The notes below the pieces were generated by a model, which did no database searches, was not told where the DNA came from, and worked only from the letters and a program-made list of their open reading frames with translations. Shown in pieces: positions 1 through 11,569 of a DNA stretch of 64,000 nucleotides; positions within the stretch are counted from its first letter, which is position 1; the number at the start of each line of letters is the position of its first letter. The position numbers and the translations under genes are program-made. Source of the stretch: Podaxis mareebaensis (taxonomy: Eukaryota; Basidiomycota; Agaricomycetes; Agaricales; Agaricaceae); NCBI GenBank assembly GCA_018524725.1, contig JAEUWP010000503.1, forward strand, positions 62,001 through 126,000, in the 5' to 3' direction.

Positions 1-130
1 CAGGTTCCTGTGTGCTATCTTTACCGTTGAATAAGTCATTTAGAAGCAGCATACTTAGCTTTCTCCACCTTCGTAAGACAACTCCCCTGTATGGCACGGA
101 AGCAGAATTTACAAACCAGCTATTCCTAGC

Positions 131-1774
131 TTAGATAACACCCTGTGTTTCTTGAAACCTGATTGAAGACACTGCCAAATCGTTCCACGTTTGGTCATCC
201 TGTTGACCCCACAATCTCTCCTGCTTGCGCGCTAGCTCACGTATGTGTAGAACCACACGACAAGCCAATGTAGAGTGAATGACAACTTCAAAGCTGAAAC
301 AAGTTGTATGTAGATCAGAGATAGAATGACAATAAGGCAGGAACGGTGGACGTACACCACTAAAATAACGTACAGATCCCTCTGTGGAGACGAACAGCTT
401 GACTTGAGGCCATGCCGAGTGGTAATACCGGCAAGTGACGCACCGGAAGTGTGGCGATGATAATGATATTCAGCAATGAGAGGGCTGGGGCAGCTTTAGT
501 CAATCCAACCCAAACAGAGCCCTGTTACACACCAGATAAATAAATGTAGTAGATAATGCCTCCAAGGAAATGTGTTAATCAATATGCCCAGTTAACAAAT
601 TGGACAAACACTCACCATCACGAAAGACAACCCTGAAAAGTCGTGAACTTTCACCTGACCGGGCTACCCGCACACAAGTCAAATCTTAGCGGAAAAGATG
701 ACTGAAGTTGCTTACCGGTCGACATCCCCCGAGTGATCATCAGAAGCAGCATCCCTAAGCGTAGAGTATCAACGCAAGAAGCAATACAGCCATTCCGAGG
801 GAGAAGCCACATACCTATATCATAGACTACGATCAGCGCGAGACCCGGCACCAAATATAAACCCGCAGTATGACTCCGGCACCCAATCAACCGGGGAGCG
901 GGCGATACTTCATCTATTCAGAGCGACGTTAGTTCAGCTTGATGCAACGATGGAGCACTCACGCCCCGTTGCCTTCGTATATAGTCCCGCGAGAATAAAA
1001 TTTGACAACCACACGCAGGTAAAGCTCCCAAACAGGACACATGTCATGCGCTTCCCCTTTCCCCAAACAGCCCACGTTCTCGTCGTTAGGATTACTGTAT
1101 AACAAAAAGCCAGAAAGAAAAGCATCGTGGGAAAAAGGTAACGTAGAAACGAAAAGCACCCACATTCCGAGAAGCTAATGCTGATAACGAATGTCCCTGT
1201 CGAATGGGCGGATCATGTCGAACAATAAGCAGAAATCCTCAACTCGAAAAACTACCTACACGCCCCAATATCATATACCGTCTTGCACATATGTTCGGAT
1301 AAGGCAAAGCCGAACTCATCTATAGGCATAAGTGGTGGGGATCAATGCCAAGTTAAGGCGCAAGGGAGGCTCACAATACACGAAGCAGAAGAGAACGACG
1401 AATGGCAGGAAGCGCACGACCAAGTACAACGCCTTCATTGTACTCCGCTGCAAGGCCCAGATAAGCGAAACTTCCAGCTTGAACATTAACAGCCAATCCA
1501 GGGCCTGAAATAGATTTCTTTCAGCTTATCTCATGGATATCGAAGTACAGAGTCTGAGAGACCCACCAAGACCGTCAGTGCAGCGACTTTCTTACATGAG
1601 TAAACCCATTATGTGTATGTTGACATGGAAAACATACTGTTGGCGGACTACATCCCATTCATGTCAATTGAGTTTTTGGCTAGAAGCAGGGGCGAATTGA
1701 CATACGTTGACTTGTCTAACCCGTGCAACTATGACCATCAAGGCCTGAAGCTGGTCCTTAGATTGACTTGCCAT
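131..1774 (-). CDS. DUF6533-type multi-pass membrane protein, copy 1
   Basis: This is a multi-exon gene read on the minus strand. The proposed ATG at 1774 opens a segment starting MASQSKDQLQ. A later exon (about 1490-1380) carries SLIWALQRSTMKALYLVVRFLPF, matching in style the DUF6533 signature in which an LIW motif precedes a LxxxxRYLPF helix. Further exons give TTRTWAVWGKGKRM (about 1125-934) and a helix-rich part (890-651). The C-terminal exon ends in a FEVVIHSTLACRVVLHIRE stretch with a stop at 131. Several hydrophobic segments support an integral membrane protein. DUF6533 proteins are a large, functionally unknown Agaricomycete family. The exon order is parallel to the copy at 4.2-5.8 kb. 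Exact splice sites were not all resolved, so intactness is unproven. Confidence 0.5.
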
Positions 1775-2974
1775 GATATGGTAAACTACAGAGCGGCGAG
1801 GGAGAAACAGTAACCTATGTCCTCTTAACGCCATCTAATATCTCTCCCTTCCTTGATTAAAAATAAACACCACTGATGCAACACACTTCAATGTCAAACT
1901 GGGAGCAACGTGCGCTGTGTCTAGAGAGCTTTTTTAGATGCTGGCGGTGACTCTGTCTTCGAAATGCATACATCTCGAGGCAATCCTTAAACCAATCAAC
2001 CGGCGTCGTTGCAGCGGTAACACCCACAATTATACTCCTGTAGCCCGCACACGAAAAAGTGCCTCCGTACCCCAGCTGTGTTGATTTCAATATCCCTATC
2101 CAGGGTGTTGCCCAAGGTTACTAGGTACCCAAGGTATTAACGATAAGAATGCATTCAATGCTGAGCGCTGAGCGCCGAAGCAGATTGAGGTGAGATAAAT
2201 ACGCCATCCTGGGAACATTCGAACATGCAGGGAATATATCATTGGGAGGGCAGATATCCCGCATCAGCCGAACAAAATCTCCCATCGCACAATTGATGCC
2301 GTGTTGATGCCTCTTTGATACGACTTCAGAAGCTCCGCTTTCCCAGAACCACGTATTTTCCCTAAGTGACCAGAATGCGGCGCACAGTCCTATAGATTTG
2401 GCATCACCATATACATTACTGCTAAGGTCTGGGGGAAGAAGAACATAACACGTTCAAATAGAGCAGTACAGGAAATTGCAGAGAACGCATGTGCGACGTC
2501 GATGGTATGCCTCACAGCCTGTAGGTGACCCTATTCATATGCGCTACCTTCATCACCGGACCGTGCCTTTGATGACATATGAATAGGTCAGCTAGTTCAT
2601 CTCCATCTTCTCGCATATGTTAGATGCAATTGCCGCTATCAAGCCGCAGATAATCAAAAAAGGCACACGGGAACATACGAAGCATGGAGAAACTATGCCC
2701 CCGAACCCCAGAGACCAAGACGCACCTTAACTGATGGAAGAGCCGTATGAAAGTGGTAGCCAGCCAGCATTTCCGTGAAGTACGGCAGTCCCTAAAGCGA
2801 CCTCACATCCACACCAAGAAAGTATCCTTCACATTCCGAGGTACGAGAACCTCTCCACGCATCCTCAAAGTTCACCAGTCCTTCACTACATGCCATTTCC
2901 AAAAACTCCCTGCTAGTATTGTCGTATACAAGTATAGGATTTTCATGACGCTCCATGGCGAGGCCCGGATTAGT

Positions 2975-3330
2975 AAAGCCTCGAGCTTCAGCATCAACAA
3001 CCAGTCCAAGATCTCAATAGCGGGCAGATCCTATCAGCTCACCTTGCAGACGTTGAGATGCAGGGAGCTGACTCACTAGGACTGTCAGTGAAGCAACTTT
3101 CTCGTCCCACTTGAGTGATTCATTTTGATGCGTTGAGGAGAACCACGTCTGACTAGTATACTGCAACCCCTCGCGTCAGCAACATTTCAGGACTCAGAAC
3201 GGGTGATTCGACATACATTGACAAGCCTAACCAGTGTGATTGCTATCTTCAACAGGTGAAGCTATTCCTCGACTGCATTTACCATAGTGTAGAAAGGCGA
3301 AGAAACGTTGGTGTGGCAGGGAGAAGGCAA
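2975..3330 (-). pseudogene. Decayed third copy of the DUF6533 gene 5' part
   Basis: The stretch resembles the 5' part of the two neighbouring DUF6533 genes, for example the equivalents of 1480-1800 and 5520-5830, but is much more diverged. In the frame matching the N-terminus the reading stops almost at once, after MVNAVEE, so it cannot make the family protein. I read it as a relic of an older local duplication. Two overlapping minus-strand ORFs across 3262-3757 have no recognisable family and are probably chance. Confidence 0.4.
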
Positions 3331-4161
3331 TAACAATCCATAACCCTCGAACGCTATGAAATACTCCCTTCTAAAGATAGACACTACCAATTTATAGCAA
3401 GCTTCGGCTCCAACGTATGTTATATTGGGTCTCTCGCCGGGGGGCTGGCACACTGGTGGCCGCCTTCTGGACATTGCACAGAATTGCAACACGTGCCCGT
3501 TCTCTACAGATAGATTGGACACTTCTAGCTTGATTAAATACCGTGATGGAGAAAGGGACATACATTGGATACAGGAATAAGAACTCGGAGGTGAAGGCAA
3601 TGGCCGTCGTTCTCTCCAGCAGTTGGCCGTCGGGCGGCAGTTTCCCACGCCACCGTACATCAGTTGCAAACAATGTAAGAGAATCAATAACCGGTACCAC
3701 TGAATTGGGAGGTCTTTCGAAAAGGTCAGATACGCTGGGCGCAACCTTTTCTAACATATTAATGAAGGAGCAGTTTTATTTAGTCACCTGTCGGTAGAGC
3801 CTTAGACCCTGGGCGCCGGGCGGCATCGATTGTGGGCGCATACCGGTATCTCAACCAAAATAGATCCTTATGTATTCCGTTCCTTTCGCTTCTGAACTTC
3901 TCTTTTGGTTTCTGGACCACCCAATAGAAAAGGTTATCAGAAATAAATACACGCCCAGTACGCCACTTGTTGGAGACCAGGTCTCACCGTGGCCTTAATG
4001 CCAGCTTCTAGGGTGATTAGGTCGTTTCAACAGGTTCTTATGTTATTATCTTTATCGTTCAATAGGTCATTTAGAAGCAGCATATCTAGGTTTCCCCACC
4101 TTCACAGGACAACTCCCCTGTGTGGCACGGAAGCAGAATCTATAAACCAGCCGTTCCTGGC

Positions 4162-5815
4162 CTAAATAACACCCTGTGTTTCTTGAAATCTGATCGAAGA
4201 CACTGCCAAACTGTTCGACGTCTGGCCATCCTGCTGACTCCACAGCCTCTCCTGCTTGCGCGCTTGCTCACGTATGTGTAGAACCACACGGCAAGCCAAT
4301 GTAGAGTGAATGACAACTTCAAAGCTGAAACAAGTCGTATGTAGATCAGAGATAGAGCGACAATAAGGCAGGAACGGCGGACGTACACCACTAAAATAAC
4401 GTACAGATCCCTCTGTGGAGACGAACAGCTTGACTTGAGACCATGTCGAGACTGGTAATACCAGCAATCAACGTACCGGAAGCGTGGCGATGATAATAAT
4501 ATTCAGCAATGAAAGGGCTGGAGCAGCTTTAGTCAGTCTACTCCAGACGGAGCCCAGTTACGCACCAAATAAATAAATGTAGTAGATAATGCCTCCAAGG
4601 AAATGCGTCGATTAATGTGTACAGTTAACAAATTGGACGAACACTCACCATCGCGAAAGACAACCCTGAAAAGTCGCGAACCTTCACCTGACCGGACTGC
4701 CCGCACATGAGTCGAATCTTAGCGGATAAGATAGTTGAAGTTGCTTACCAGTCGATATCCCCCGAGTGACCATCAGAAACAGCATTCCTGGGCGTAGAGT
4801 ATCAGCGCAAGAAGCAAGGTAGCCATTCCGAGGGAGAAGACGCATACCTATATCATAGATTACAATCATCGCAAAACCCGGCACCATATATAAACCCGCA
4901 CTATAGTCCAGGCATCCAATCAACTGAGGGGCGGGCGATACCTCGTCTATTCCAAGACAACATTAATTCAGCTTGACGCAATGATGGAGCACTCACGCCC
5001 TGTTGCCTTCGTATATAGTCCTACGAGAGTGAAAATTGACAACCACATGAGGGTAAAAGTTCCAAACAGGACATATGTTAGGCGTTTCCCCTTCCCCCAA
5101 ACAGCCCATGTTCTCGTCGTTAGGATTGCTGTATAACAGTAAGCCCAGAGAGAAAAGCTTAGTGAGAAAAAAAACGCGGAAACAAGGAGCACCCACATTC
5201 CGAGAAGCTATTGCTGATAATGAATGTCCCTGTCGAGTAGGTAGTTCATATCGGACGATAGGTAGAAATATTTTAACCCGAAAAATACCTACACACCCCG
5301 ATATCATATACCATCTTGCACGCATGTTTGGATAAGGTGAAGCCAAAGTCATCTATTGGAATAAAGCCACGTGAGTGGTGGAGATCAATCCCAAGTTAAG
5401 GCGCAAGGGAGGCTCACGATACAGGAAGCAAGAGAGAACGACGAATGGCAGATAGCGCGTGACCAAGTACAACATCTTCATCACACTCCGCTGCGAGGCC
5501 CAGATAAGCGAGACTTCCAGCTTGAACATTAACAACCAGTCCAAGACCTAAAATAGGTTTCATTTCAGCTCATCTCGTAGATATCGGAGCGCGGAGAAGA
5601 GACCCACCAAGACCGTCAGTGCGGCGACTTCTTACATGAGTAAACTCAATACTTATATGTTGAGATGGAAAACATACGATCGACGGACTACATCCCATTC
5701 ATGTCAATTGAAGCTTTTGGCTGGAAGAAAAAGCGAATTGACGTACGTTGACTTGTCTAACCCGTGTAACTACCACCGTCAACACCTGAAGCTGGTCCTC
5801 AGACTGACTTGTCAT
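4162..5815 (-). CDS. DUF6533-type multi-pass membrane protein, copy 2
   Basis: The tandem paralog of the gene at 131-1774, with the same exon order and stop context. The ATG at 5815 opens MTSQSEDQLQVL. The next readable exon has LIWASQRSVMKMLYLVTRYLPF, the typical DUF6533 segment. The exon at about 5190-4970 includes AILTTRTWAVWGKGKRLTYV, followed by a helical exon (4923-4690). The C-terminus reads IHSTLACRVVLHIREQARKQ, with a TAG stop at 4162. It is predicted to sit in a membrane with several helices; no biochemical role is known for the family. Frames stay open across all conserved exons, which suggests a functional gene, but an intron just upstream of the MWVLLVSAFFF segment was placed only by its CAATAG acceptor. 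Confidence 0.6.
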
Positions 5816-7378
5816 AATATGGTAAAGCGCAGAAAACTACGGAGCGGCGAGGGAGGAAGAAACAACAACCTACAGCCTCCTAACACCATCTAATATCTCT
5901 CCCTTCCTTGATCAAAAATAAGCACCACTGATGTAACACACTTCAACATCAAACCGGGAGCATTTTTGTGCTGTGTCCCGAGAACTTCCTTAACTGCTAG
6001 CGGTGATGCCTTTGAAGTGCATACGCCTCGAGGCAATACTTAAATCAATCAACCAGCCTCATTGCAGTGGTGATACACAATTACACTCCTGTAGCCCGCA
6101 TACGAAAGAATGCCTCCATACCCCAGCTGTATCGGTTTGAATATCCCTGTCTAACTCCCGGAGTGTCGTCCCAAGGTTACCAGGTACCCAAGGTACTAAA
6201 GATAAGAATGCATTCAACGCTGAGCGCTGAGCGCTAAAGCAGATTGAGATGGGATGAGCACGCCATCCCGGGAACATTCGAACATGCAGGAAATATATCA
6301 CTGGGAGGGTGGATATCCCGCATCAGCCGAACAAATTCTTCCATCACACAATTGATGTCGTGTTGAACACTGTTGATGCCTCTTTGATACAACTCCAGAA
6401 GCTCCACTTTCCCAGAACCATATATTTCTTCTAGGTGATCGGAATGCGGCGCACAGCTCTATAAGTTCGGCATTATCATATACATTACCGCCAAGGCCTA
6501 AGGTCTGGGCCCTGGGGGAAGAAGAATATAACACCTCAAATAAGACAGTACAGAAACTACAGGGAATACATGCGCTGCAGGTGATCCTATTCCCTCCACA
6601 GATCCATATGTGCCACCTTCATCACCGGACCGTGCCTCTGATGATATATGAACTGCTCAGTTGAGTTCACTCCTCGCTTTTCGTATATGTTAAGTGCATT
6701 AATCGTTACCAAGCCAAAGGCAACCAAACAGAGGTACACGGGAACATATTCGGCGTGGAGAAACTATGTCCCCCAACCTCGGAGACCAAGACGCACCTTT
6801 GATCGAGTTAAAAAAGAACTAATGAAAGTGGCGCGTGAGGATAGTAGGCAGCCAGCATTTCCACGAAGTAGGGCAGCCCCTCAAGCCACCTCCACTCACA
6901 CCGAGAAAACACCCTTCGCCACCTTCCGACTTCCGAGGCACAAGGACCTCTCCATGCATCCTCAAAGTTCACCAGTTCTTCACTACAACCGTCCATGCCA
7001 CTTCCAAAAACTCCCTACTGATATTGTCGTATACGAGTCAATGTTAATACATGGTCCAGGTGCTGCATTTCTGATCGTTGTATATATGGTAATGAGGGTA
7101 TAAGTGGATTCACATTTTGGACGAGGTATGGAAGGCACGTTGTTTTGCGTTAACTTTAAGCGTTCACGCGTTCATGACCGAGTAAGTATTGTGATTAGTT
7201 GATTATGTCAGGCGTCTCATGCGTCATGTCAACGTTAACGACCTAACCCTCTCCAATACTCTGATTTTAACGATAAATCAAATAATATTTACGTCCATTA
7301 CAAAAACCATCGAACATTTTAGCTCTTGTTTTGCAGACCTCTTCTTTCTCTTCTTTCCCCAAAATATTCACGCCGCGC
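5816..7378. other. Duplicated upstream block without an identified gene
   Basis: No gene is recognised here. The equivalent of this stretch lies at about 1775-2930. Both carry a minus-strand segment reading LVNFEDAWRG, followed by a GLPYF(V/T)EMLA motif, which looks protein-like and is shared by the copies, but frames are interrupted (6996-6808 in copy 2; about 2880-2750 in copy 1). It may be a broken gene upstream of the DUF6533 genes. From 7100 to 7378 I see only AT-rich sequence downstream of the aldolase stop codon. Confidence 0.3.
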
Positions 7379-9086
7379 TCACAGACGGTCTACGCGAAGT
7401 TCCATTAACAAACGAAATAAACGTGGGAGTAACCGAAAATACTCACTGACGTTACCAAGATCGGAGCAAGCAACCTTGACACGCTCAGAGAGGGTCTTCT
7501 CACCTTCACGAACCCAGACACGAGGATCGTAGTACTACGCATTCAAAGAACGATTTCAGTACGCTGACAAAAACTGAGAACATTTATGCTTTACCTTCTT
7601 GTTGGGCTTGTCGGCACCTTCGGGGTTGCCAACCTGGGTAGCGAGATAATCCTTCTTCTTCAAGACAAAGTCCTGATCAATGGAAACGAGCCGAATCAAT
7701 ATAGGTTCCAGGGAGGCAGAAAGGTCAGAAATGTACGCACCCGAATACCAGCAAGGTACGCAAACTGGGTATCGGTGTCAACGTTCATCTTGACAACACC
7801 ATTGTTGACGGCGGTCTTGATCTCTTCAGAAGTGGAGCCGGAACCACCATGGAAGACGAGGTAGCTAAAACGGGTTCAGAACACTGACAACTCCAGTTGT
7901 AGGAGACGATGCTAACAGAGGCTTGGTGTTACCACCACCAATTTGACCCTTGGTGTACTCCTGGTGCTTAGCGAGCAGTTCGGGCCTCAGACGAACGTTT
8001 CCGGGCTTGTAGACACCGTGAACATTACCGAACGCAGCGGCAATGCTGAAGTTGGGACCAATAGCGCTGAGGGCCTTGTAGACGTCATAGACGTCGGGAG
8101 GTTGGGTATACAGACTCTCCTTGTCAACACCGGTGTTATCAACGCCATCCTCCTCACCGCCAGTGATACCGATCTCCATCTCGAGCCAGAGACCGAGAGG
8201 GGCCATACGCTTGAAGTACTTCTCGCAAATCTGAATATTCTTCTCTTTGGGCTCCTCGGAAAGGTCCAACATGTGCGAGGAGAAGAGGGCCTCGCCGTGC
8301 TCCTTGTAGTACGCTTCATCGGCCTCGAGCATACCGTCGAACCAAGGGAGGAGTTTCTCGGCACAGTGATCGGAGTGCATAACGACGGGTCTATCAGAAG
8401 TAAATTGGTCAAAAACTGTATTCGCCACACTCGGGTATCACATCAACGCAGTAATTTGGGAAAAGCAAACTTACACGCCGTAGGCCTTGGCCATGAGCCG
8501 AGTGTGGTGGGCGGCACTGACAGCGCCGATGATAGATGCCTGTTGCTTGTCGTTGGCAAGGCCCTTGCCGGCGAAGTAGGCGGCACCGCCTTGAGAGACC
8601 TGGATGATGATCGGGGATTTGATGTCTCTGAAACGCGCTTGAGCTTGGCGTCATCGCTACTGAAGAGATGTATAGTACCTGGCGGCTTCGAGGACGGCGT
8701 TGATGATTGAGGTGGAAGTTACATTCTGTGAATTTCTTATAAGACGCGACAGCTCAAACAGCCAGAAAGCACTTACGATAGCCTAAAATAACCCGCCGTT
8801 CAGTCTTCCGTCAATTATCTCCAACAGATAATCGAGAAGCTTACAGGGATGGCGAACTAGACATATGAAATCAGACTCCTTCTATTACACAGAAACTCAC
8901 CACAGCTCACCTGGTGTTGCTTAGCATAATCGAACAACTTGCGGACATTGTCACCAGTCAAAACACCAGCCTAGATTACCCCAACCCATAAATATGTCGT
9001 AAACCAAGATCAGCACACTTACGCCCACTTCCAAGAGAAACAAAGGAAGATCTAGCACTTACGGGAACAACGTCGAGGACACCCAT
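7379..9086 (-). CDS. FBA1: Fructose-bisphosphate aldolase, class II
   Basis: Cytosolic glycolytic and gluconeogenic enzyme that cleaves fructose-1,6-bisphosphate, zinc-dependent. I assemble eleven exons: 9086-9063, 8970-8911, 8856-8845, 8782-8777, 8725-8679, 8627-8475, 8390-7917, 7864-7741, 7672-7595, 7534-7447 and 7389-7379. All introns are GT-AG and all phases close, giving 358 residues, the usual length of fungal class II aldolases. Visible family landmarks are MGVLDVVP at the start, FAIPAINVTS, QGGAAYFAGKG, the metal-site VVMHSDHCAEK, LEMEIGITGGEEDG, GNVHGVYKPGNV, VFHGGSGS and the NVNRL end. Two internal exons are only 12 nt (FAIP) and 6 nt (AI), and the last coding exon is 11 nt. The long plus-strand ORF over this gene is a shadow. 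Confidence 0.97.
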
Positions 9087-10112
9087 GATGCTAGTAGATA
9101 CGAGGTTAGAGCTGGGGGTTTACAAGGGATGAGAGAAAGCTGCGAAAGAAAGGCAAGATGCGGGCTACCTGGGTTCTTAATACGGAGCGAGACGGTTATC
9201 GATGTTGTCATACCTCTCACGTGATCTACTTTATCGGTCACCCGTCCCCCCTGTTTTAGCAATCAGTTGCAGCTGAAAGCTTCGAAATTCGAGATCGTTT
9301 ATGTTCCGGGTGGGAGGGGGTGTATGTGACAATGGGCGTTCTTCCCTCGTGGGCTTCCTGTGGGTTCTGTGTGGTGAAACTGTAACTATGGTCCGAGCTA
9401 AGATTAGTTTGAAACGTCGAGATGAGCCTGTGTTGAATGTCGACTTGAGTCCTGTAAGACTTATAATGAACAACGTCGCGAGGATCCGGGATGCCAGGTT
9501 CTTCACAACGTATCATCTGCATCCGTCCGTCCGACGGACCGCTTTTAGTTGAAATGACGCGGAGCTTGTAGCCAGTCTTAAACCGGTCCGAGCATGTGAA
9601 ATGAAGGTCTTCATCCCGTCCACGTGTGGTTGCAGAAATATCTCGTCTTCACGGGAGGTATTCATTTCCCGGACATGAGCGCAAAGAGCGAGTACGCATA
9701 AGAATTGCGAGATATATACTTAGAGTATAAATTGATTTTGTTATAAGTGCTCGCGTTGCTCGGCCGTCCGATAACAATATAGCGAGTAAGAACTCTGCGG
9801 CCGGGGAACTTCTTACAAGGACCAGAATAGCTCAGAGTATACACATATCAGATATCGACTTGTACTTGTTGATGCTGCGCCTACCCCGTCAGGGACTGAA
9901 TATTGATCAGGAACAGGGTTTAATTATACTCGGCCCTGCTATAATTTCCTGTCACAGTTGATAAAATCTATCGTGTCTTCCTCGGCCTTGTGGATTCATT
10001 TATCTATTGACCAACCCAGTACAATTTGTTCAGCCTTCCTCAAGGTCGGTTAACGCCAGAATAAAAAGTAAATTAAACCACCACGCTAGAGTCTATGAAC
10101 CAAACATCTAGT
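9087..10112. other. Intergenic region between aldolase and malate dehydrogenase
   Basis: This holds the aldolase 5' flank (9087 to about 9600), then the downstream flank of the malate dehydrogenase gene. Short ORFs of 60-90 codons occur on both strands, but none shows a recognisable domain or consistent splice structure. I see no RNA gene or repeat. Confidence 0.5.
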
Positions 10113-11432
10113 CTACTGAGCGACAAAAGCCTTTCCCTTTTCAATGTTCTTCTTGAGCTCAGGCAGGCAAGCGGCAAGGAGTTTCTCTTCCTCAGCAGAG
10201 ATCTGGCCAATGGGGTGGATCTTCTCAACACCGTTAGGCTAGTCAAACACCAAAATCAGCAAACTGAAACATTCAGAAACGGTGGAAACACGTACGCCGA
10301 GCTCAACGTTCGAAGCGAAGAAGTCAATGCCCTGGTCAGCATACAGCGGGCTCTTGACAAAAGTAGGTGTAATGACATCCTTCTCGCCGTTCAAGCCACG
10401 AAGCAAAGCGTTCGCAAAAGTAGCACCAGCATACGCCATAGAGAGCGTAGCCGAACCAGCGCCATCCTTGGCCTTCACAACCTCATCACCACCGAACTGA
10501 ATCCTATGCACCAACTTCTCGTACTTCTCACCGGTAATGGCCTTGCCATAGGGAGATTGGGAGAGGAGAGGAACGATGGTGGGTCCAGAGTGACCACCGA
10601 CAACAGTGACGGGTGTCTTGGCAGGGTCGGCCTCAACGAGACCGGCAAGGAAGCGTCGGGCACGGACGACGTCGAGGGTGGTGACACCAAAGACGCGGCG
10701 GGGGTCAAAGACACCAGCTTTTTCGAGGGTGGCGGCGACAATGGGGACGGTGGAGTTGACGGGGTTGGAGATGACGAGGATGTGGGCTTCTGGTGAGACA
10801 CGGGCAACGGCAGAAGCGAGGTCACGGACAATGGAGGCGTTGGTCTAGTGTATGCAAAATCAGTCGAGGAACACATGGAATGAGGGAGGGGACGTACGTT
10901 GAAGAGATCGTCACGAGTCATCTGAAGCACACAGTATAATTAGTATTGTTACGGAACACCCGGAACGGATGCATGAATGAAACTTACGCCGGGCTGTGGA
11001 AGAATGTCGGTATGTCAGGTTGTGCGGCGTTAAGAGCACTAAACGCGTACCTTGCGGGGAACACCAGCGGGAATAACGACGACTTTGACACCGTCGAGGG
11101 CTTGGTCGAGCTGGTCAGCAGCATAACCAGCGACCTAAAAGCGCGTAAACCAAGTTCAGCATGCCACGTGGGCTAAAAGGAGTAACAAATCCAATACTGA
11201 CCTCGGAAGCGGTGTCGACATGGCTCACATCAGCAGCAACACCAGGTGCGCCCCGGATATCGTAGAGGCTCAAGGAAGTAACGAGAGGGTCGCTCTTGAG
11301 CAAGAGGGAGAGGGGCTGGCCGATACCTCCTCCGGCACCGAGGACGGCAACCTTGGTCTGGCGGGCAGCGGAAGAGGAGAAGAGGCGGGAAGAGGGGGTG
11401 GCGAGGGTACGGACAGCTGCGCGAGCGAACAT
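10113..11432 (-). CDS. MDH1: Malate dehydrogenase, mitochondrial
   Basis: NAD-dependent interconversion of malate and oxaloacetate in the TCA cycle. Six exons (11432-11202, 11134-11051, 10993-10988, 10921-10898, 10844-10296, 10238-10113) join in phase to 339 residues, normal for the family. The N-terminus [20 protein letters not shown] is arginine/serine-rich and lacks acidic residues, as expected for a mitochondrial presequence. Then come the dinucleotide-binding [13 protein letters not shown], the mobile-loop [25 protein letters not shown], the catalytic GGHSGPT and C-terminal [14 protein letters not shown]. The start at 11432 is preferred over an upstream in-frame ATG because it gives this presequence. 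One exon is only 6 nt, coding PG inside the active-site loop, and the next is 24 nt. It is divergent from cyclin C. Confidence 0.97.
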
Positions 11433-11569
11433 GGCGTTCTTATTTTTTTGAAGTGGTGGTCGTAGAGAAAGTGGTGGTGGGGAGAATTTGCGTGAGAATA
11501 GACCGTTGTTATATCCGGGCAAGGGTCGTCGGGCGTCTTCGGAGCTGCCTTGGTAATTACTCGTCTCTT
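11433..11569. promoter_or_regulatory. Shared divergent promoter, MDH1 / cyclin C
   Basis: Only 137 bp separate the two start codons, so both 5' untranslated regions and core promoters must lie here or overlap the genes. No clear TATA box is seen. Confidence 0.55.

Larger units (their letters stand above)
1..7040. repeat. Diverged tandem duplication, units about 1-2930 and 4031-7040
   Basis: The first bases of the window recur from about 4031, and the similarity continues, with many substitutions and small indels, through the DUF6533 gene and about 1.2 kb upstream of it, fading near 2930 and 7035. Between the units lies about 1.1 kb with the decayed third piece. Copy 1 may begin before the window. 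The similarity includes non-coding sequence, so this is a segmental duplication rather than convergence of a protein family. Confidence 0.8.

Noticed and set aside
7943..8710. 255-codon plus-strand ORF over the aldolase gene
   Set aside because: It is antisense to well-supported aldolase exons; codon bias of the real gene keeps the opposite frame open. No domain in the translation.
10095..10796. 233-codon plus-strand ORF over malate dehydrogenase
   Set aside because: Antisense shadow of the large malate dehydrogenase exon.
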